Below, in pieces: positions 41,481-51,145 of a stretch of 64,000 nt of DNA. How positions within the stretch are numbered: the stretch's first letter is position 1; each line of letters begins with the position of its first letter. Where the stretch lies: assembly GCF_021117385.1 (NCBI RefSeq), contig NZ_CP088252.1:682001-746000 (forward strand). Direction: 5' to 3'. The translations under genes were made by a program, and so were the position numbers. The notes under the pieces were generated by a model. That model was given only the letters and a program-made list of their open reading frames with translations, searched no databases and was not told the DNA's origin. Source of the DNA: Frateuria soli. Lineage in GTDB: Bacteria; Pseudomonadota; Gammaproteobacteria; Xanthomonadales; Rhodanobacteraceae.

Positions 41481-41770
41481 GCAACGAACGCATTCTCAAC
41501 ACGCTGCGTGCGCCGCACATCTCCGAGAAGTCCGCGCGCCTGGCCGAGAACAACCAGTATGTATTCGTGGTCGCCCCCGAGGCGACCAAGGCCGACGTCC
41601 GCGCGGCGGTGGAACAGATGTTCGACGTCAAGGTCGAGCAGGTGAACCTCGTCAACGCCAAGGGCAAGGTCAAGTCCTTCCGTTTCCGCGCTGGCAGCCG
41701 CCAGGGCAAGCGCAAGGCCTACGTCCGCCTCGCCGATGGCCAGTCCATCGACGTGTCGGCCAAAGCCTGA
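41477..41770 (+). CDS. rplW: 50S ribosomal protein L23
   Basis: L23 lies at the tunnel exit and docks trigger factor and SRP. The product is 97 residues. The start overlapping the rplD stop (ATGA) is preferred over an ATG three codons upstream because [19 protein letters not shown] fits the family. The loop [22 protein letters not shown] is conserved. Confidence 0.97.
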   Translation: MSNERILNTLRAPHISEKSARLAENNQYVFVVAPEATKADVRAAVEQMFDVKVEQVNLVNAKGKVKSFRFRAGSRQGKRKAYVRLADGQSIDVSAKA

Positions 41771-41790
41771 GCTCAAGGAGTTGAATTGAG

Positions 41791-42612
41791 ATGGCACTGA
41801 TCACTCACAAGCCGACCTCGCCGGGCCGCCGCGACTCCGTCAGCGTCCGCACCGAAGGCCTGCACAAGGGCGCGCCGTACGCACCCTTGACCGAATCGCA
41901 GTCCAACACCGGTGGTCGCAACCACTACGGTCGCATCACGACGCGTCACCGCGGTGGCGGTCACAAGCAGGCCTACCGCATCATCGACTTCAAGCGCGAC
42001 AAGGAAGGCATCGCGGCCAAGGTCGAGCGCATCGAATACGATCCGAACCGTACCGCGCACATCGCGCTGCTGTGCTACGCCGATGGCGAGCGCCGCTACA
42101 TCATCGCGCCCAAGGGCGTGCAGGTGGGCGATCGCCTGGTGTCCGGTTCGGACGCGCCGATCAAGGCCGGCAACAGCCTGCCGCTGCGCGCCATCCCGGT
42201 CGGTTCGACCATCCACTGCATCGAGATGAAGGCAGGCAAGGGCGCGCAGATCGCCCGCAGCGCCGGCGCCTCCGTGCAGCTGGTCGCCCGCGAATCCGGT
42301 TACGCCACGCTGCGCCTCCGCTCCGGCGAGATGCGCCGCGTGCCGGTCGACTGCCGCGCCACCATCGGCGAGGTCGGCAACTCCGAGCACAGCCTGAAGA
42401 AGCTGGGCAAGGCCGGCGCCAAGCGCTGGAAGGGCATTCGCCCGACCGTGCGCGGCGTGGTGATGAACCCGGTCGACCATCCGCACGGCGGTGGTGAGGG
42501 CCGTACCTCCGGTGGCCGTCATCCGGTCAGCCCGTGGGGCACCCCGACCAAGGGCTACAAGACCCGCAACAACAAGCGCACGCAGCAGTTCATCGTGCGT
42601 CGTCGCAAGTAA
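41791..42612 (+). CDS. rplB: 50S ribosomal protein L2
   Basis: L2 is essential for subunit association and peptidyl transfer. The product is 273 residues: [20 protein letters not shown] near the N-terminus and the conserved [20 protein letters not shown], which includes the universally conserved His. AAGGAG lies upstream of the start. Confidence 0.98.
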   Translation: MALITHKPTSPGRRDSVSVRTEGLHKGAPYAPLTESQSNTGGRNHYGRITTRHRGGGHKQAYRIIDFKRDKEGIAAKVERIEYDPNRTAHIALLCYADGERRYIIAPKGVQVGDRLVSGSDAPIKAGNSLPLRAIPVGSTIHCIEMKAGKGAQIARSAGASVQLVARESGYATLRLRSGEMRRVPVDCRATIGEVGNSEHSLKKLGKAGAKRWKGIRPTVRGVVMNPVDHPHGGGEGRTSGGRHPVSPWGTPTKGYKTRNNKRTQQFIVRRRK

Positions 42613-42624
42613 CAGGAAACGATC

Positions 42625-42897
42625 ATGCCGCGCTCCCTGAAGAAAGGTCCGTTCATCGACCTGCACCTCGCAAAGAAGGTGGAAGCCGCCGTTTCCGCCA
42701 ACAACAAGCGTCCGATCAAGACCTGGTCGCGCCGCTCGATGATCCTGCCCGAAATGGTGGGCCTGACCATCGCCATCCACAACGGTCGCCAGCACGTGCC
42801 GGTGCTCGTCAACGAGAACATGGTCGGGCACAAGCTCGGCGAGTTCGCGGTGACCCGCACCTTCAAGGGCCACGGCGGCGACAAGAAGGGCAAGTAA
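42625..42897 (+). CDS. rpsS: 30S ribosomal protein S19
   Basis: S19 is in the 30S head near the A-site finger. The product is 90 residues, [15 protein letters not shown] opening, with [22 protein letters not shown]. rplV begins one base after its stop, so translational coupling is likely. Confidence 0.98.
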   Translation: MPRSLKKGPFIDLHLAKKVEAAVSANNKRPIKTWSRRSMILPEMVGLTIAIHNGRQHVPVLVNENMVGHKLGEFAVTRTFKGHGGDKKGK

Positions 42898-42898
42898 G

Positions 42899-43234
42899 AT
42901 GAGCACCGAAGCCAAAGCGATCCTGCGCAGCGCCCGCATCTCGGCGCAGAAGGCACGCCTGGTGGCTGACCTGGTCCGCGGCATGCCCGTGGGCCGCGCC
43001 AGCGACGTGCTCCAGTTCACCAACAAGAAGGCCGCCCACCTTGTCCGCAAGGTGCTGCTCTCGGCCGTCGCCAACGCCGAGAACAACCTGGGCGCCGACG
43101 TCGACGAGCTGAAGGTCTCGCGCATCTTCGTGGACGAAGGTCCTGCGATGAAGCGCATGTATGCCCGCGCCAAGGGTCGCGGTTCGCGCATCCTGAAGCG
43201 CACCAGCCACATCACCGTGGTCGTCGGCGAGTAA
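42899..43234 (+). CDS. rplV: 50S ribosomal protein L22
   Basis: L22 lines the exit tunnel. The product is 111 residues: the assembly domain [18 protein letters not shown] and the tunnel hairpin [21 protein letters not shown] with family-typical residues, ending SHITVVVGE. Its Shine-Dalgarno must lie within the end of rpsS. Confidence 0.98.
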   Translation: MSTEAKAILRSARISAQKARLVADLVRGMPVGRASDVLQFTNKKAAHLVRKVLLSAVANAENNLGADVDELKVSRIFVDEGPAMKRMYARAKGRGSRILKRTSHITVVVGE

Positions 43235-43247
43235 GAGGAAGAAGACG

Positions 43248-43997
43248 ATGGGTCATAAAGTTCATCCCACCGGTATCCGCCTCGGCATCGCCAAGGACTG
43301 GAATTCGAAGTGGTACGCCAACAAGGGCGAGTATGCCCAGTACCTCGCGGCTGACCTGAAGGTCCGCGAGATGCTGCGCAAGAAGCTGGCTCAGGCCGGC
43401 ATCTCCAAGATCCAGATCGAGCGTCCGGCCAAGACCGCCCGCGTGACGATCCACACCGCTCGTCCGGGCGTGGTGATCGGCAAGAAGGGCGAGGACATCG
43501 AGAAGCTGCGCAAGGAAGTCTCCGACATGATGGGCGTCCCGGCGCACATCAACGTCAACGAGGTGCGCAAGCCCGAGCTCGACGCGCAGCTGGTGGCCGA
43601 GTCGATCGCCCAGCAGCTGGAGCGCCGCATCATGTTCCGCCGCGCCATGAAGCGTGCGGTCGGCAACGCGATGCGCCTGGGTGCCCTGGGCATCAAGATC
43701 AACGTGTCCGGCCGTCTGAACGGCGCCGAGATCGCCCGCTCCGAGTGGAGCCGCGAGGGCCGCGTGCCGCTGCACACCCTGCGTGCCGACATCGACTACG
43801 GCTTTGCCGAGGCGAAGACCACCTACGGCATCATCGGCATCAAGGTGTGGGTCTACAAGGGCGAGATCTTCGACCTGGCGGCCGCATCGGCCGAGTCGAA
43901 GGACGAGCAGTCGCAGCCGCGCCGCGAAGGTGGCGAGGGTCGTCGTGAATCGCGTCGCGAGGGCGGTGAAGGCCGCCGCGAGCGGACGGCGAAGTAA
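43248..43997 (+). CDS. rpsC: 30S ribosomal protein S3 with repetitive C-terminal tail
   Basis: S3 forms the mRNA entry tunnel. The product is 249 residues, somewhat longer than the roughly 233 of E. coli. It has the KH domain with [15 protein letters not shown] and the C-terminal domain [21 protein letters not shown] and [14 protein letters not shown]. The extra tail after about residue 220 contains [11 protein letters not shown] followed by [10 protein letters not shown], an Arg/Glu/Gly-rich tandem repeat of 11 residues. AGAGGAAG precedes the ATG. Confidence 0.98.
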   Translation: MGHKVHPTGIRLGIAKDWNSKWYANKGEYAQYLAADLKVREMLRKKLAQAGISKIQIERPAKTARVTIHTARPGVVIGKKGEDIEKLRKEVSDMMGVPAHINVNEVRKPELDAQLVAESIAQQLERRIMFRRAMKRAVGNAMRLGALGIKINVSGRLNGAEIARSEWSREGRVPLHTLRADIDYGFAEAKTTYGIIGIKVWVYKGEIFDLAAASAESKDEQSQPRREGGEGRRESRREGGEGRRERTAK

Positions 43998-44008
43998 GGA
44001 GAGTTGCC

Positions 44009-44422
44009 ATGTTGCAACCGAAGCGAACCAAATACCGCAAGCAGTTCAAGGGCCGTAACGATGGCCTGGCCCAGTGCTCGAACCTCGTCAGCTTTGGCGA
44101 GTACGGCCTGAAGGCAACCACCCACGGCGCGCTGACCGCGCGCCAGATCGAGGCGGCCCGTCGTTGCATCACCCGTTTCGTCAAGCGTGGCGGCAAGCTG
44201 TGGATCCGCGTGTTCCCGGACAAGCCGATCACCAAGAAGCCCATCGAAGTGCGAATGGGCGCCGGCAAGGGCGGCGTCGAGTTCTGGGTCGCCCCGATCC
44301 AGCCTGGCCGCATGCTCTATGAAATCGAGGGCGTCGACGAGACGACGGCGCGCGAGGCGTTCCGCCTGGCCGCCGCCAAGCTCTCCGTGCAGACCCAATT
44401 CGTGACCCGGGCGGTGATGTGA
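44009..44422 (+). CDS. rplP: 50S ribosomal protein L16
   Basis: L16 contacts A-site tRNA. The product is 137 residues, [21 protein letters not shown] opening, with [21 protein letters not shown] in the centre. AAGGAG is upstream. The stop overlaps the rpmC start (TGATG). Confidence 0.98.
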   Translation: MLQPKRTKYRKQFKGRNDGLAQCSNLVSFGEYGLKATTHGALTARQIEAARRCITRFVKRGGKLWIRVFPDKPITKKPIEVRMGAGKGGVEFWVAPIQPGRMLYEIEGVDETTAREAFRLAAAKLSVQTQFVTRAVM

Positions 44423-44607
44423 TGGCCACCAACGATCTGAACACCAAGTCGGCCGACGAGCTGAAGCAGCACCTGCTGGACCTGCGCAAGGAGCAGTTCA
44501 ACCTGCGCATGCAGAAGGGCACCGGCCAGCTCAGCCAGCCGCACCAGCTGCGCCGCGTCCGGCGCGACATCGCCCGCACGAAGTTCGTGCTCGGCACGAA
44601 GAAGTAA
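44422..44607 (+). CDS. rpmC: 50S ribosomal protein L29
   Basis: L29 is at the tunnel exit beside L23. The product is 61 residues: [26 protein letters not shown] and [20 protein letters not shown]. The ATG at 44422 overlaps the rplP stop by one base, so translation is coupled. Confidence 0.97.
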   Translation: MATNDLNTKSADELKQHLLDLRKEQFNLRMQKGTGQLSQPHQLRRVRRDIARTKFVLGTKK

Positions 44608-44619
44608 GGGACCGCCGAC

Positions 44620-44880
44620 ATGAGCGATAACCAGAAGCAGGCGCGCACCCTCGAGGGTCGCGTCATCAGCAACAAGATGAACAAGACGGTCACCGTCCTG
44701 ATCGAGCGCCAGGTGCAGCATGGCCTGCTGGGCAAGATCATCCGCCGGTCGACCAAGCTGCACGCGCAGGACGACCTGGGTGCGAACGAGGGTGACCTGG
44801 TCCGCATCACCGAGTGCCGTCCGCTGTCCAAGACCAAGCATCACCGCGTGGTCGAAATTGTCACGCGCGCAGCGGTCTAA
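44620..44880 (+). CDS. rpsQ: 30S ribosomal protein S17
   Basis: S17 is a primary 16S rRNA binder in the body of the subunit. The product is 86 residues with [22 protein letters not shown] and [18 protein letters not shown]. It is the last gene before rplN; the S10-to-spc boundary lies here, with only 15 bp and no terminator visible. Confidence 0.97.
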   Translation: MSDNQKQARTLEGRVISNKMNKTVTVLIERQVQHGLLGKIIRRSTKLHAQDDLGANEGDLVRITECRPLSKTKHHRVVEIVTRAAV

Positions 44881-44895
44881 GGGGAGGGTGCAGAC

Positions 44896-45264
44896 ATGAT
44901 CCAGATGCAGAGCACGCTTTCCGCGGCCGACAACAGCGGCGCCAAGGAACTGATGTGCATCAAGGTGCTCGGCGGCTCGCACCGCCGTTATGCCGCGATC
45001 GGTGACGTGATCAAGGTCACCGTGAAGGATGCGATTCCGCGCGGCAAGGTGAAGAAGGGCGAGGTCTACAACGCCGTGGTGGTGCGTACCGCCAAGGGCG
45101 TGCGCCGCCCCGATGGCTCGCTGATCCGTTTCGACGGCAATGCAGCGGTGCTCCTCAACAACAAGCTCGAGCCGATCGGCACCCGCATCTTCGGGCCGGT
45201 CACGCGTGAGCTGCGCGGCGAGAAGTTCATGAAGATCGTCTCCCTCGCGCCCGAAGTGCTTTGA
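44896..45264 (+). CDS. rplN: 50S ribosomal protein L14
   Basis: L14 is at the subunit interface. The product is 122 residues, [27 protein letters not shown] opening, ending [20 protein letters not shown] is upstream. First spc-operon gene, apparently read through from the S10 operon. Confidence 0.98.
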   Translation: MIQMQSTLSAADNSGAKELMCIKVLGGSHRRYAAIGDVIKVTVKDAIPRGKVKKGEVYNAVVVRTAKGVRRPDGSLIRFDGNAAVLLNNKLEPIGTRIFGPVTRELRGEKFMKIVSLAPEVL

Positions 45265-45279
45265 GCGGAGAAAAGAACC

Positions 45280-45594
45280 ATGAACCGTATCCGCAAGGGT
45301 GACCAGGTCCTCGTGATCGCCGGCAAGAACAAGGGCCAGCGCGGCGACGTGCTGCGCGTTGACGGCGACCGCGTGTTCGTCTCCAACGTGAACATCGTCA
45401 AGCGCCACACCAAGCCGAATCCGCAAGCCAACCAGGCCGGCGGCATCGTCGAGCGCGAGGCCTCGATCCACATCTCCAATGTGCAGCCGTTCAACCCCGC
45501 CACGGGCAAGGGCGAGCGCGTCGGTGCCAAGTCGCTCGAGGATGGGCGCAAGGTCCGCGTGTTCCGCTCCAATGGCGAACAGCTGGACGTGTAA
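45280..45594 (+). CDS. rplX: 50S ribosomal protein L24
   Basis: L24 initiates 50S assembly. The product is 104 residues with a KOW motif ([19 protein letters not shown]) and [19 protein letters not shown] lies upstream, 15 bp after rplN. Confidence 0.98.
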   Translation: MNRIRKGDQVLVIAGKNKGQRGDVLRVDGDRVFVSNVNIVKRHTKPNPQANQAGGIVEREASIHISNVQPFNPATGKGERVGAKSLEDGRKVRVFRSNGEQLDV

Positions 45595-45606
45595 GGAACA
45601 AATGTC

Positions 45607-46146
45607 ATGACGCGCCTTGAAAGCTTTTACAAAGAACAGGTCGTTCCGAAGCTCACCGAGCGCTTCGGCTACGAAAACGTGATGCAGGTTCCGCGCATCA
45701 CCAAGATCACCCTGAACATGGGTGTGGGTGAGGCCGCCGGCAACAAGAAGATCCTCGAGAACGCCGTGGCGGACATGACCAAGATCGCTGGTCAGAAGCC
45801 GATCACGACCAAGGCGCGCGTGTCCGTGGCCTCGTTCAAGATCCGCGACGGCTGGCCGATCGGCTGCAAGGTCACCCTGCGCCGCGCGAACATGTGGGAA
45901 TTCCTGGACCGCCTGATCAACATCTCGCTGCCGCGTACCCGCGACTTCCGCGGCGTGTCCGGTCGCGCCTTCGATGGCCGTGGCAACTACAACTTCGGCA
46001 TCAAGGAACAGATCATCTTCCCGGAAATCGACTTCGACGCGATCGACGCGATGCGTGGCATGGACATCTCCATCACCACCACCGCCAAGACCGACGAAGA
46101 GGCCAAGGCGCTGCTGGAAGCCTTCAGCTTCCCCTTCCGCAATTAA
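45607..46146 (+). CDS. rplE: 50S ribosomal protein L5
   Basis: L5 binds 5S rRNA in the central protuberance. The product is 179 residues: [22 protein letters not shown], then [21 protein letters not shown] and the end [15 protein letters not shown]. It is followed by rpsN after 33 bp. Confidence 0.98.
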   Translation: MTRLESFYKEQVVPKLTERFGYENVMQVPRITKITLNMGVGEAAGNKKILENAVADMTKIAGQKPITTKARVSVASFKIRDGWPIGCKVTLRRANMWEFLDRLINISLPRTRDFRGVSGRAFDGRGNYNFGIKEQIIFPEIDFDAIDAMRGMDISITTTAKTDEEAKALLEAFSFPFRN

Positions 46147-46179
46147 GCGCGCTGCAACTGATAGAGCGAGAGAAACGCA

Positions 46180-46485
46180 ATGGCAAAGACCTCGATGGTC
46201 AACCGCGACATCAAGCGGACCAAGCTCGTCAAGAAGTACGCCGCCAAGCGCGCCGAACTGAAGGCGATCGTGCTGAACCCGAACGCCTCGTACGACGAGA
46301 AGATGGACGCGCAGACCAAGCTGCAGAAGCTGCCGCGCGACGCCAGCCCGGTGCGCCAGCGCAACCGCTGCGAGCTGTCCGGTCGGCCGCGCGGCGTGTA
46401 CCGCAAGTTCGGCCTGGGCCGCAACAAGCTGCGCGAAGCGACCATGCGCGGCGACGTGCCGGGCCTGCGCAAGGCCAGCTGGTAA
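46180..46485 (+). CDS. rpsN: 30S ribosomal protein S14 (zinc-free form)
   Basis: The product is 101 residues, the long proteobacterial type without the CXXC zinc pairs. It has [23 protein letters not shown] and [26 protein letters not shown]. It is followed not by rpsH directly but by two hairpins and a promoter in a 207-bp spacer. Confidence 0.97.
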   Translation: MAKTSMVNRDIKRTKLVKKYAAKRAELKAIVLNPNASYDEKMDAQTKLQKLPRDASPVRQRNRCELSGRPRGVYRKFGLGRNKLREATMRGDVPGLRKASW

Positions 46486-46492
46486 GACCGAT

Positions 46493-46515
46493 GGACGGGC
46501 GCCTCGCGCCCGTCC
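46493..46515 (+). terminator. Hairpin 1 after rpsN
   Basis: GGACGGGCGC (46493-46502) pairs perfectly with GCGCCCGTCC (46506-46515) across a 3-base loop, 7 bases after the rpsN stop. No T-tract follows directly. Confidence 0.65.
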
Positions 46516-46523
46516 GCATCCCA

Positions 46524-46555
46524 GGCAGGCCACCTTGGCCTGCCGGTGCTTTTTC
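46524..46555 (+). terminator. Hairpin 2 after rpsN with T-tract
   Basis: GGCAGGCC (46524-46531) pairs with GGCCTGCC (46537-46544), then GGTGCTTTTTC. The T-tract is displaced by 5 bases but otherwise terminator-like. With hairpin 1 it probably ends or weakens transcription from rplN-rpsN. Confidence 0.65.
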
Positions 46556-46565
46556 AGCATGGATG

Positions 46566-46594
46566 TTCGCTTGACCGGAAAAAGCTGCTATAGT
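46566..46594 (+). promoter_or_regulatory. Extended -10 promoter upstream of rpsH
   Basis: TTCGCT (46566-46571), a 17-base spacer and TATAGT (46589-46594), with TG at 46586-46587 giving an extended -10. The predicted leader of about 90 bases runs to the rpsH ATG and includes TCTGTGTAAAGCAGA, a short stem. Confidence 0.6.
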
Positions 46595-46692
46595 CGTCCG
46601 TCTGTGTAAAGCAGACTGGCGGTGAAAGGCCGCCTCACAATCTAGAAGATTTCCGGTTACTCGGATATCGGTGCACTCTGAAGGATGTTTTC

Positions 46693-47088
46693 ATGAGCAT
46701 GACTGATCCCATCGCCGATCTGTTTACGCGCATCCGCAATGCCCAGCTCACGGGCAAGCCGGCCGTAAGCATGCCGTCGTCGAAGCTGAAGTTGGCGATC
46801 GCCAACCTCCTCAAGAACGAGGGCTACATCCTCGACGCCAAGTCTTCCGACCAGGAAGGCAAGCCGGTGCTCGAGATCAAGCTCAAGTATTTCGAAGGCC
46901 GCCCGGCCATCGAGAACATTTCCCGTGTGTCCCGCTCCGGCCTTCGCGTCTATCGCGGCAAGGACGAGCTGCCGAAGGTGCTCGGCGGCATGGGTATCTC
47001 GATCATCTCGACTTCCGCCGGTCTGATGACCGATGCGCAGGCCCGCGCCAAGGGCCTGGGCGGCGAAGTCATCGGCCAAGTGGCGTAA
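46693..47088 (+). CDS. rpsH: 30S ribosomal protein S8
   Basis: S8 binds central 16S rRNA and in E. coli represses the spc operon by binding near rplE. The product is 131 residues: [21 protein letters not shown] opening, and [26 protein letters not shown]. Here it appears to start its own transcription unit. Confidence 0.98.
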   Translation: MSMTDPIADLFTRIRNAQLTGKPAVSMPSSKLKLAIANLLKNEGYILDAKSSDQEGKPVLEIKLKYFEGRPAIENISRVSRSGLRVYRGKDELPKVLGGMGISIISTSAGLMTDAQARAKGLGGEVIGQVA

Positions 47089-47097
47089 GGAGTTCCC

Positions 47098-47625
47098 ATG
47101 TCCCGCGTTGCCAAGAAACCGATCAACCTGCCCAAGGGCGTGGAACTGAAGTCCGACGCCAACGGCATCTCCGTCAAGGGCCCCAGGGGCACGCTGTCGG
47201 TGCATGCCCTGCCGGGCGTTTCCGTGGCCGTGAATGACGGCGTCGCCAGCATCGCCCTCGCCGATGGCGCCGACGACAAGTTCGGCGGCACCGCGCGTGC
47301 GCTGCTGGCCAACATGGTCAAGGGCGTGTCCGAGGGTTACGAGCGCAAGCTGGAGCTGGTCGGCGTGGGTTACCGCGCATCGATGGCCGGCAAGGCGCTG
47401 AACCTGAGCCTGGGCTTCTCGCACCCGGTCGTGTTCAACGCGCCGGAAGGTATCACGCTCGAGACCCCGACGCAGACCGAGATCCTGGTCAAGGGTTCGG
47501 ACAAGCAGCGCGTCGGCGAGGTTGCCGCCAAGATCCGCGGGTTCCGTCCGCCGGAGCCCTACAAGGGCAAGGGCGTGCGCTATGCCGGCGAGAAGATCAC
47601 CCTGAAGGAAGCCAAGAAGGCCTGA
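47098..47625 (+). CDS. rplF: 50S ribosomal protein L6
   Basis: L6 lies near the sarcin-ricin loop. The product is 175 residues: [22 protein letters not shown], and the conserved end [32 protein letters not shown] is upstream. A 97-bp spacer with a repeated hairpin follows. Confidence 0.98.
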   Translation: MSRVAKKPINLPKGVELKSDANGISVKGPRGTLSVHALPGVSVAVNDGVASIALADGADDKFGGTARALLANMVKGVSEGYERKLELVGVGYRASMAGKALNLSLGFSHPVVFNAPEGITLETPTQTEILVKGSDKQRVGEVAAKIRGFRPPEPYKGKGVRYAGEKITLKEAKKA

Positions 47626-47645
47626 GTACGCTTTCCCCGCGTGTG

Positions 47646-47671
47646 GAAGCGGCCATCCCTGGCCGCGCTTC
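47646..47671 (+). repeat. GCGGCCAT hairpin in the rplF-rplR spacer
   Basis: GCGGCCA (47649-47655) pairs with TGGCCGC (47660-47666) over a 4-base loop, with outer GAA/TTC pairing. The following CTTCTCACAAGAGCAC is nearly the same as the sequence after the hairpin at 53342-53357. It is a member of a repeat family in ribosomal spacers. Confidence 0.65.
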
Positions 47672-47722
47672 TCACAAGAGCACTGCGTAACTACCGCCGA
47701 TCCGCTTTCGAGGAACAGACAG

Positions 47723-48076
47723 ATGAACAAGAACGAATCCCGCCTTCGCCGCGCCAAGTCCACGCGCGCTCACATCCGCAAGCTTGCGGTGGCCCGCCTG
47801 TCGGTGCACCGCACGGGCCAGCATCTTTACGCCCAGGTGTTCGACGCTTCCGGCGACAAGGTCGTGGCGGCCGCATCCACCGTGCAGAAGTCGGTGGCCG
47901 AAGGGCTGAAGGGCACCAAGAACCTGGCCGCTGCCGTGGCGGTGGGCAAGGCGGTGGCCGAGCGTGCGCTCGCCGCGGGCGTCGATACGGTCGCCTTCGA
48001 CCGTTCGGGTTTCCGCTACCACGGTCGCATCAAGGCCCTGGCCGATGCGGCGCGCGAGGCTGGCCTGAAGTTCTAA
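47723..48076 (+). CDS. rplR: 50S ribosomal protein L18
   Basis: L18 binds 5S rRNA. The product is 117 residues: [35 protein letters not shown], and [24 protein letters not shown]. The 102-bp gap to rpsE contains a CCCGG/CCGGG stem (48148-48161). Confidence 0.98.
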   Translation: MNKNESRLRRAKSTRAHIRKLAVARLSVHRTGQHLYAQVFDASGDKVVAAASTVQKSVAEGLKGTKNLAAAVAVGKAVAERALAAGVDTVAFDRSGFRYHGRIKALADAAREAGLKF

Positions 48077-48178
48077 GGAACCGGGGGCGCCTGCCGCCGG
48101 TCCTTGCAAGACACACAACAACAAGCGGCCAAGCCGCAAGCAAAAGTCCCGGATGGTCCGGGCACACGGAATAGAGAT

Positions 48179-48688
48179 ATGTCCTCCAACGATCGCGAAA
48201 ATTCGGACGGCCTGCTCGAGAAGCTGATTGCCGTCAACCGCGTGGCCAAGACCGTGAAGGGTGGCCGCCAGATGAGCTTCACCGCGCTGACCGTGGTCGG
48301 CGACGGCGAGGGCAAGGTCGGCTTCGGTTATGGCAAGGCGCGTGAAGTGCCGGTCGCCATCTCCAAGGCGATGGACCGCGCTCGCCGCAACATGGTGAGC
48401 ATCGACCTGAACAACGGCACCCTGTGGTATGCCATCAAGGCCAACCATGGCGCTGCCCGCGTGTTCATGCAGCCGGCGGCCGAAGGTACCGGCGTGATCG
48501 CCGGCGGCGCCATGCGTGCCGTGCTGGAAGTGGTCGGCGTCAAGAACGTGCTGGCCAAGGCGGTCGGTTCGCGCAACCCGATCAACCTGGTGCGCGCGAC
48601 CATCAAGGGCCTGCAGGCGATCGCCTCGCCCAAGCGCATCGCCGCCAAGCGTGGCAAGACCGTGGAAGAGGTGATGGGCAATGGCTAA
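48179..48688 (+). CDS. rpsE: 30S ribosomal protein S5
   Basis: S5 acts in decoding accuracy and mRNA helicase activity. The product is 169 residues from [16 protein letters not shown]; an in-frame codon 75 bases upstream would add a non-conserved Gln-rich stretch. Central block [22 protein letters not shown]. Its end overlaps rpmD by 8 bp. Confidence 0.97.
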   Translation: MSSNDRENSDGLLEKLIAVNRVAKTVKGGRQMSFTALTVVGDGEGKVGFGYGKAREVPVAISKAMDRARRNMVSIDLNNGTLWYAIKANHGAARVFMQPAAEGTGVIAGGAMRAVLEVVGVKNVLAKAVGSRNPINLVRATIKGLQAIASPKRIAAKRGKTVEEVMGNG

Positions 48689-48878
48689 GAACAACGACAC
48701 CGCAGCCACCGTGCGCGTGCGCCTGGTCAAGGGCCTGCGCGGCGTGCAGGGGCGTCACCGCCTCAGCGTCAAGGCGCTGGGCCTGAACAAGCTCAACGAT
48801 GTCCGTGAACTGAAGGACAGCCCGCAGGTGCGTGGCCTGATCAACACGGTCTACTACCTGGTCCGGGTCGAGGAGTAA
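48681..48878 (+). CDS. rpmD: 50S ribosomal protein L30
   Basis: The product is 65 residues with [23 protein letters not shown] and [18 protein letters not shown]. The ATG lies within the last codons of rpsE, so translation is coupled. rplO follows 5 bp later. Confidence 0.97.
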   Translation: MAKNNDTAATVRVRLVKGLRGVQGRHRLSVKALGLNKLNDVRELKDSPQVRGLINTVYYLVRVEE

Positions 48879-48883
48879 TCATC

Positions 48884-49315
48884 ATGCGTCTCAACGACAT
48901 CAAGCCGGCTGCCGGTGCGCGCAAGACGCGCCTGCGCGTCGGTCGCGGTATCGGTTCGGGCCTGGGCAAGACTGCCGGCCGCGGCCACAAGGGTCAGCAC
49001 GCCCGCGCCGGCGGCACCCACAAGTTCGGCTTCGAGGGCGGCCAGATGCCGCTGCAGCGTCGCCTTCCCAAGGTCGGCTTCCGTTCCAAGAAGAAGGCCG
49101 AGAGCCAGGAAGTGTTCCTGTACCAGCTGGCCAACCTGAACGCGGACGTGATCGATCCGATCGCGCTGCACCAGGCCGGCCTGGTGGACAGCAAGGCGAA
49201 GAAGATCAAGGTCGTCGCCAAGGGCGAGATCGGCCGTGCGGTCAAGCTCTCCGGCGTGCTTGCCACGGCCGGTGCCAAGGCGGCCATCGAGGCTGCCGGC
49301 GGCAGCGTGGAGTAA
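48884..49315 (+). CDS. rplO: 50S ribosomal protein L15
   Basis: The product is 143 residues: [22 protein letters not shown], then [16 protein letters not shown] and [17 protein letters not shown]. Late-assembly 50S protein. The secY GTG start is only 4 bases after its stop. Confidence 0.98.
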   Translation: MRLNDIKPAAGARKTRLRVGRGIGSGLGKTAGRGHKGQHARAGGTHKFGFEGGQMPLQRRLPKVGFRSKKKAESQEVFLYQLANLNADVIDPIALHQAGLVDSKAKKIKVVAKGEIGRAVKLSGVLATAGAKAAIEAAGGSVE

Positions 49316-49319
49316 GGCG

Positions 49320-50645
49320 GTGGCGCAAGCCCAGGGCAATGCGCTCGGCGCACTCGGCAAGCTGACGGAACTCCGCCAGCGCATCTTCTTCGTGATCGGT
49401 GCGTTGGTCGTGTTCCGCCTCGGCTCGTTCATCCCGGTGCCGGGGGTCAACCCGGAAGCCATGACACGGCTGATCCAGGGCGGCGGCGGCCTGCTGAACA
49501 TGTTCAACATGTTCAGTGGTGGCTCGCTGGAACGCTTCTCGGTGTTCGCGCTCGGCGTGGTGCCTTACATCTCCGCCTCGATCGTGGTGCAGATGATGGG
49601 TTCGGTGGTTCCGAGCCTGCAGGCGCTGCGCAAGGAAGGCGAAGCCGGTCGGCGCACGATGACGATGTACACCCGCTTCGGCACGGTGGGCCTGTCCGCC
49701 TTCCAGGCGTTCGGCATCGCCGCGGCGCTGCAGACGCAGACGGCCGCGGGCGGCGCACCGGTGGTCTATACCCCGGGCCTCGGCTTCATCCTCTCCTCGG
49801 TGGTCGGGTTGACGGCCGGCTCCATGTTCCTGATGTGGCTGGGTGAACAGATCACCGAGCGCGGCATCGGCAACGGCATCTCGCTGCTGATCTTCGCCGG
49901 CATCGTGGCGGGTCTTCCGGGAGCGGTCTCCAGCACGCTCGGCATGGCCAGCAACGGCGAGCTGTCGGTGTTGCGGCTGATCATGGTGGTCGGGCTGGTG
50001 CTGGCGGTCACGGCGTTCGTGGTGTTCATGGAGCGCGCCCAGCGGCGGATCACCGTGAACTACGCGCGGCGATCCGGCGGCCAGCGCGCCTACATGAACC
50101 AGACTTCGCACCTGCCGCTGAAGATCAACATGTCGGGCGTGATCCCGCCAATCTTCGCTTCGAGTCTGCTGATGTTCCCGGCGACTGCGGTGAGCTGGTT
50201 CGGCGCGGGCAACCAGTCGCGCTGGCTGCAGAGCCTGACCCAGGCGGTCGCTCCGGGCCAGCCGCTGTACGAAATCATCTATGCGGTGCTGGTGATCGTT
50301 TTCGCCTTCTTCTACACGGCGATCGTCTTCAACTCGCAGGAAACGGCCGACAATCTGAAGCGGTCGGGCGCACTGATCCCGGGCATCCGTCCGGGTCGGG
50401 CCACCGGTGAGTACATCGACGGCGTGATGACCCGGCTGACGGGCGTGGGCGCGATCTACTTGGTGCTGGTGTGCCTGGTGCCCACGTTCATGCAGAACTA
50501 CTGGCACGTCCCGTTCTATTTCGGCGGCACCTCGCTGCTGATCATCGTGGTGGTGGTCATGGACTTCACCGCCCAGGTGCAGGCGCATCTGGTCAGCCAC
50601 CAGTACGAAAGTCTGCTCAAGAAGGCCAACCTCCGTCGCAACTAG
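49320..50645 (+). CDS. secY: Preprotein translocase subunit SecY
   Basis: SecY is the channel of the inner-membrane Sec translocon. The product is 441 residues from GTG 49320, near the usual length; AAGG at 49314-49317 is very close, so coupling to rplO is likely. Ten membrane helices can be traced. Landmarks are RLGSFIPVPGVN, the plug region GGLLNMFNMFSGGSLERFSVFALG, SQLLVQQ-like region replaced by YISASIVVQMMG, and RPGRATGEYIDGVMTRLT. It pairs with SecE encoded at 22308. Confidence 0.97.
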   Translation: MAQAQGNALGALGKLTELRQRIFFVIGALVVFRLGSFIPVPGVNPEAMTRLIQGGGGLLNMFNMFSGGSLERFSVFALGVVPYISASIVVQMMGSVVPSLQALRKEGEAGRRTMTMYTRFGTVGLSAFQAFGIAAALQTQTAAGGAPVVYTPGLGFILSSVVGLTAGSMFLMWLGEQITERGIGNGISLLIFAGIVAGLPGAVSSTLGMASNGELSVLRLIMVVGLVLAVTAFVVFMERAQRRITVNYARRSGGQRAYMNQTSHLPLKINMSGVIPPIFASSLLMFPATAVSWFGAGNQSRWLQSLTQAVAPGQPLYEIIYAVLVIVFAFFYTAIVFNSQETADNLKRSGALIPGIRPGRATGEYIDGVMTRLTGVGAIYLVLVCLVPTFMQNYWHVPFYFGGTSLLIIVVVVMDFTAQVQAHLVSHQYESLLKKANLRRN

Positions 50646-50705
50646 TGGCTGCTGGGGCGAACAGGGTTGGTCACGTTGGGAAGCAGGCGGCAAGCGCCGC
50701 GGGGC

Positions 50706-50734
50706 TTTCCTGTTAGGGTAATTCAGGTTAAAAT
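50706..50734 (+). promoter_or_regulatory. Candidate promoter of the alpha operon
   Basis: TTTCCT (50706-50711), a 17-base spacer and TAAAAT (50729-50734). A GCGCG-TTTAC-CGCGC hairpin (50736-50750) follows at the predicted start point. The secY-rpsM gap (131 bp) contains no rpmJ; L36 would be expected here in E. coli. Confidence 0.45.
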
Positions 50735-50776
50735 TGCGCGTTTACCGCGCAAGAAACGCATCGGAGAAAGTACATC

Positions 50777-51133
50777 ATGGCGCGCATCGCGGGTGTCAAT
50801 TTGCCGGTCCAGAAGCATGTCTGGGTTGGCCTGCAGAGCATCTACGGCATCGGCCGCAGCCGGGCCAAGAAGGTCTGTGCGGATGCCGGGGTGGTTCCGA
50901 CCACGCCGATCAAGTCCCTCAGCGAGGGCGAGGTGGAGAAACTCCGCCACGAAATCGGCAAGTACGTCGTCGAAGGCGACCTCCGCCGCGAGGTGGGTAT
51001 CGCCATCAAGCGCCTGATGGACCTGGGTTGCTATCGCGGCCTGCGCCACCGTCGTGGCCTGCCGGTGCGCGGTCAGCGCACGCGTACCAATGCACGCACC
51101 CGCAAGGGCCCGCGTCGCGCGATCAAGAAGTAA
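50777..51133 (+). CDS. rpsM: 30S ribosomal protein S13
   Basis: S13 forms a bridge between the 30S head and the 50S subunit. The product is 118 residues: [31 protein letters not shown] and [28 protein letters not shown]. It starts the alpha operon. Confidence 0.98.
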   Translation: MARIAGVNLPVQKHVWVGLQSIYGIGRSRAKKVCADAGVVPTTPIKSLSEGEVEKLRHEIGKYVVEGDLRREVGIAIKRLMDLGCYRGLRHRRGLPVRGQRTRTNARTRKGPRRAIKK

Positions 51134-51145
51134 CGGACACCAATT

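Noticed and set aside
46571-46576. TTGACC as the -35 of the rpsH promoter
   Set aside because: It is only 12 bases from TATAGT, too close for sigma70; the overlapping TTCGCT with a 17-base spacer and the extended -10 fit better.
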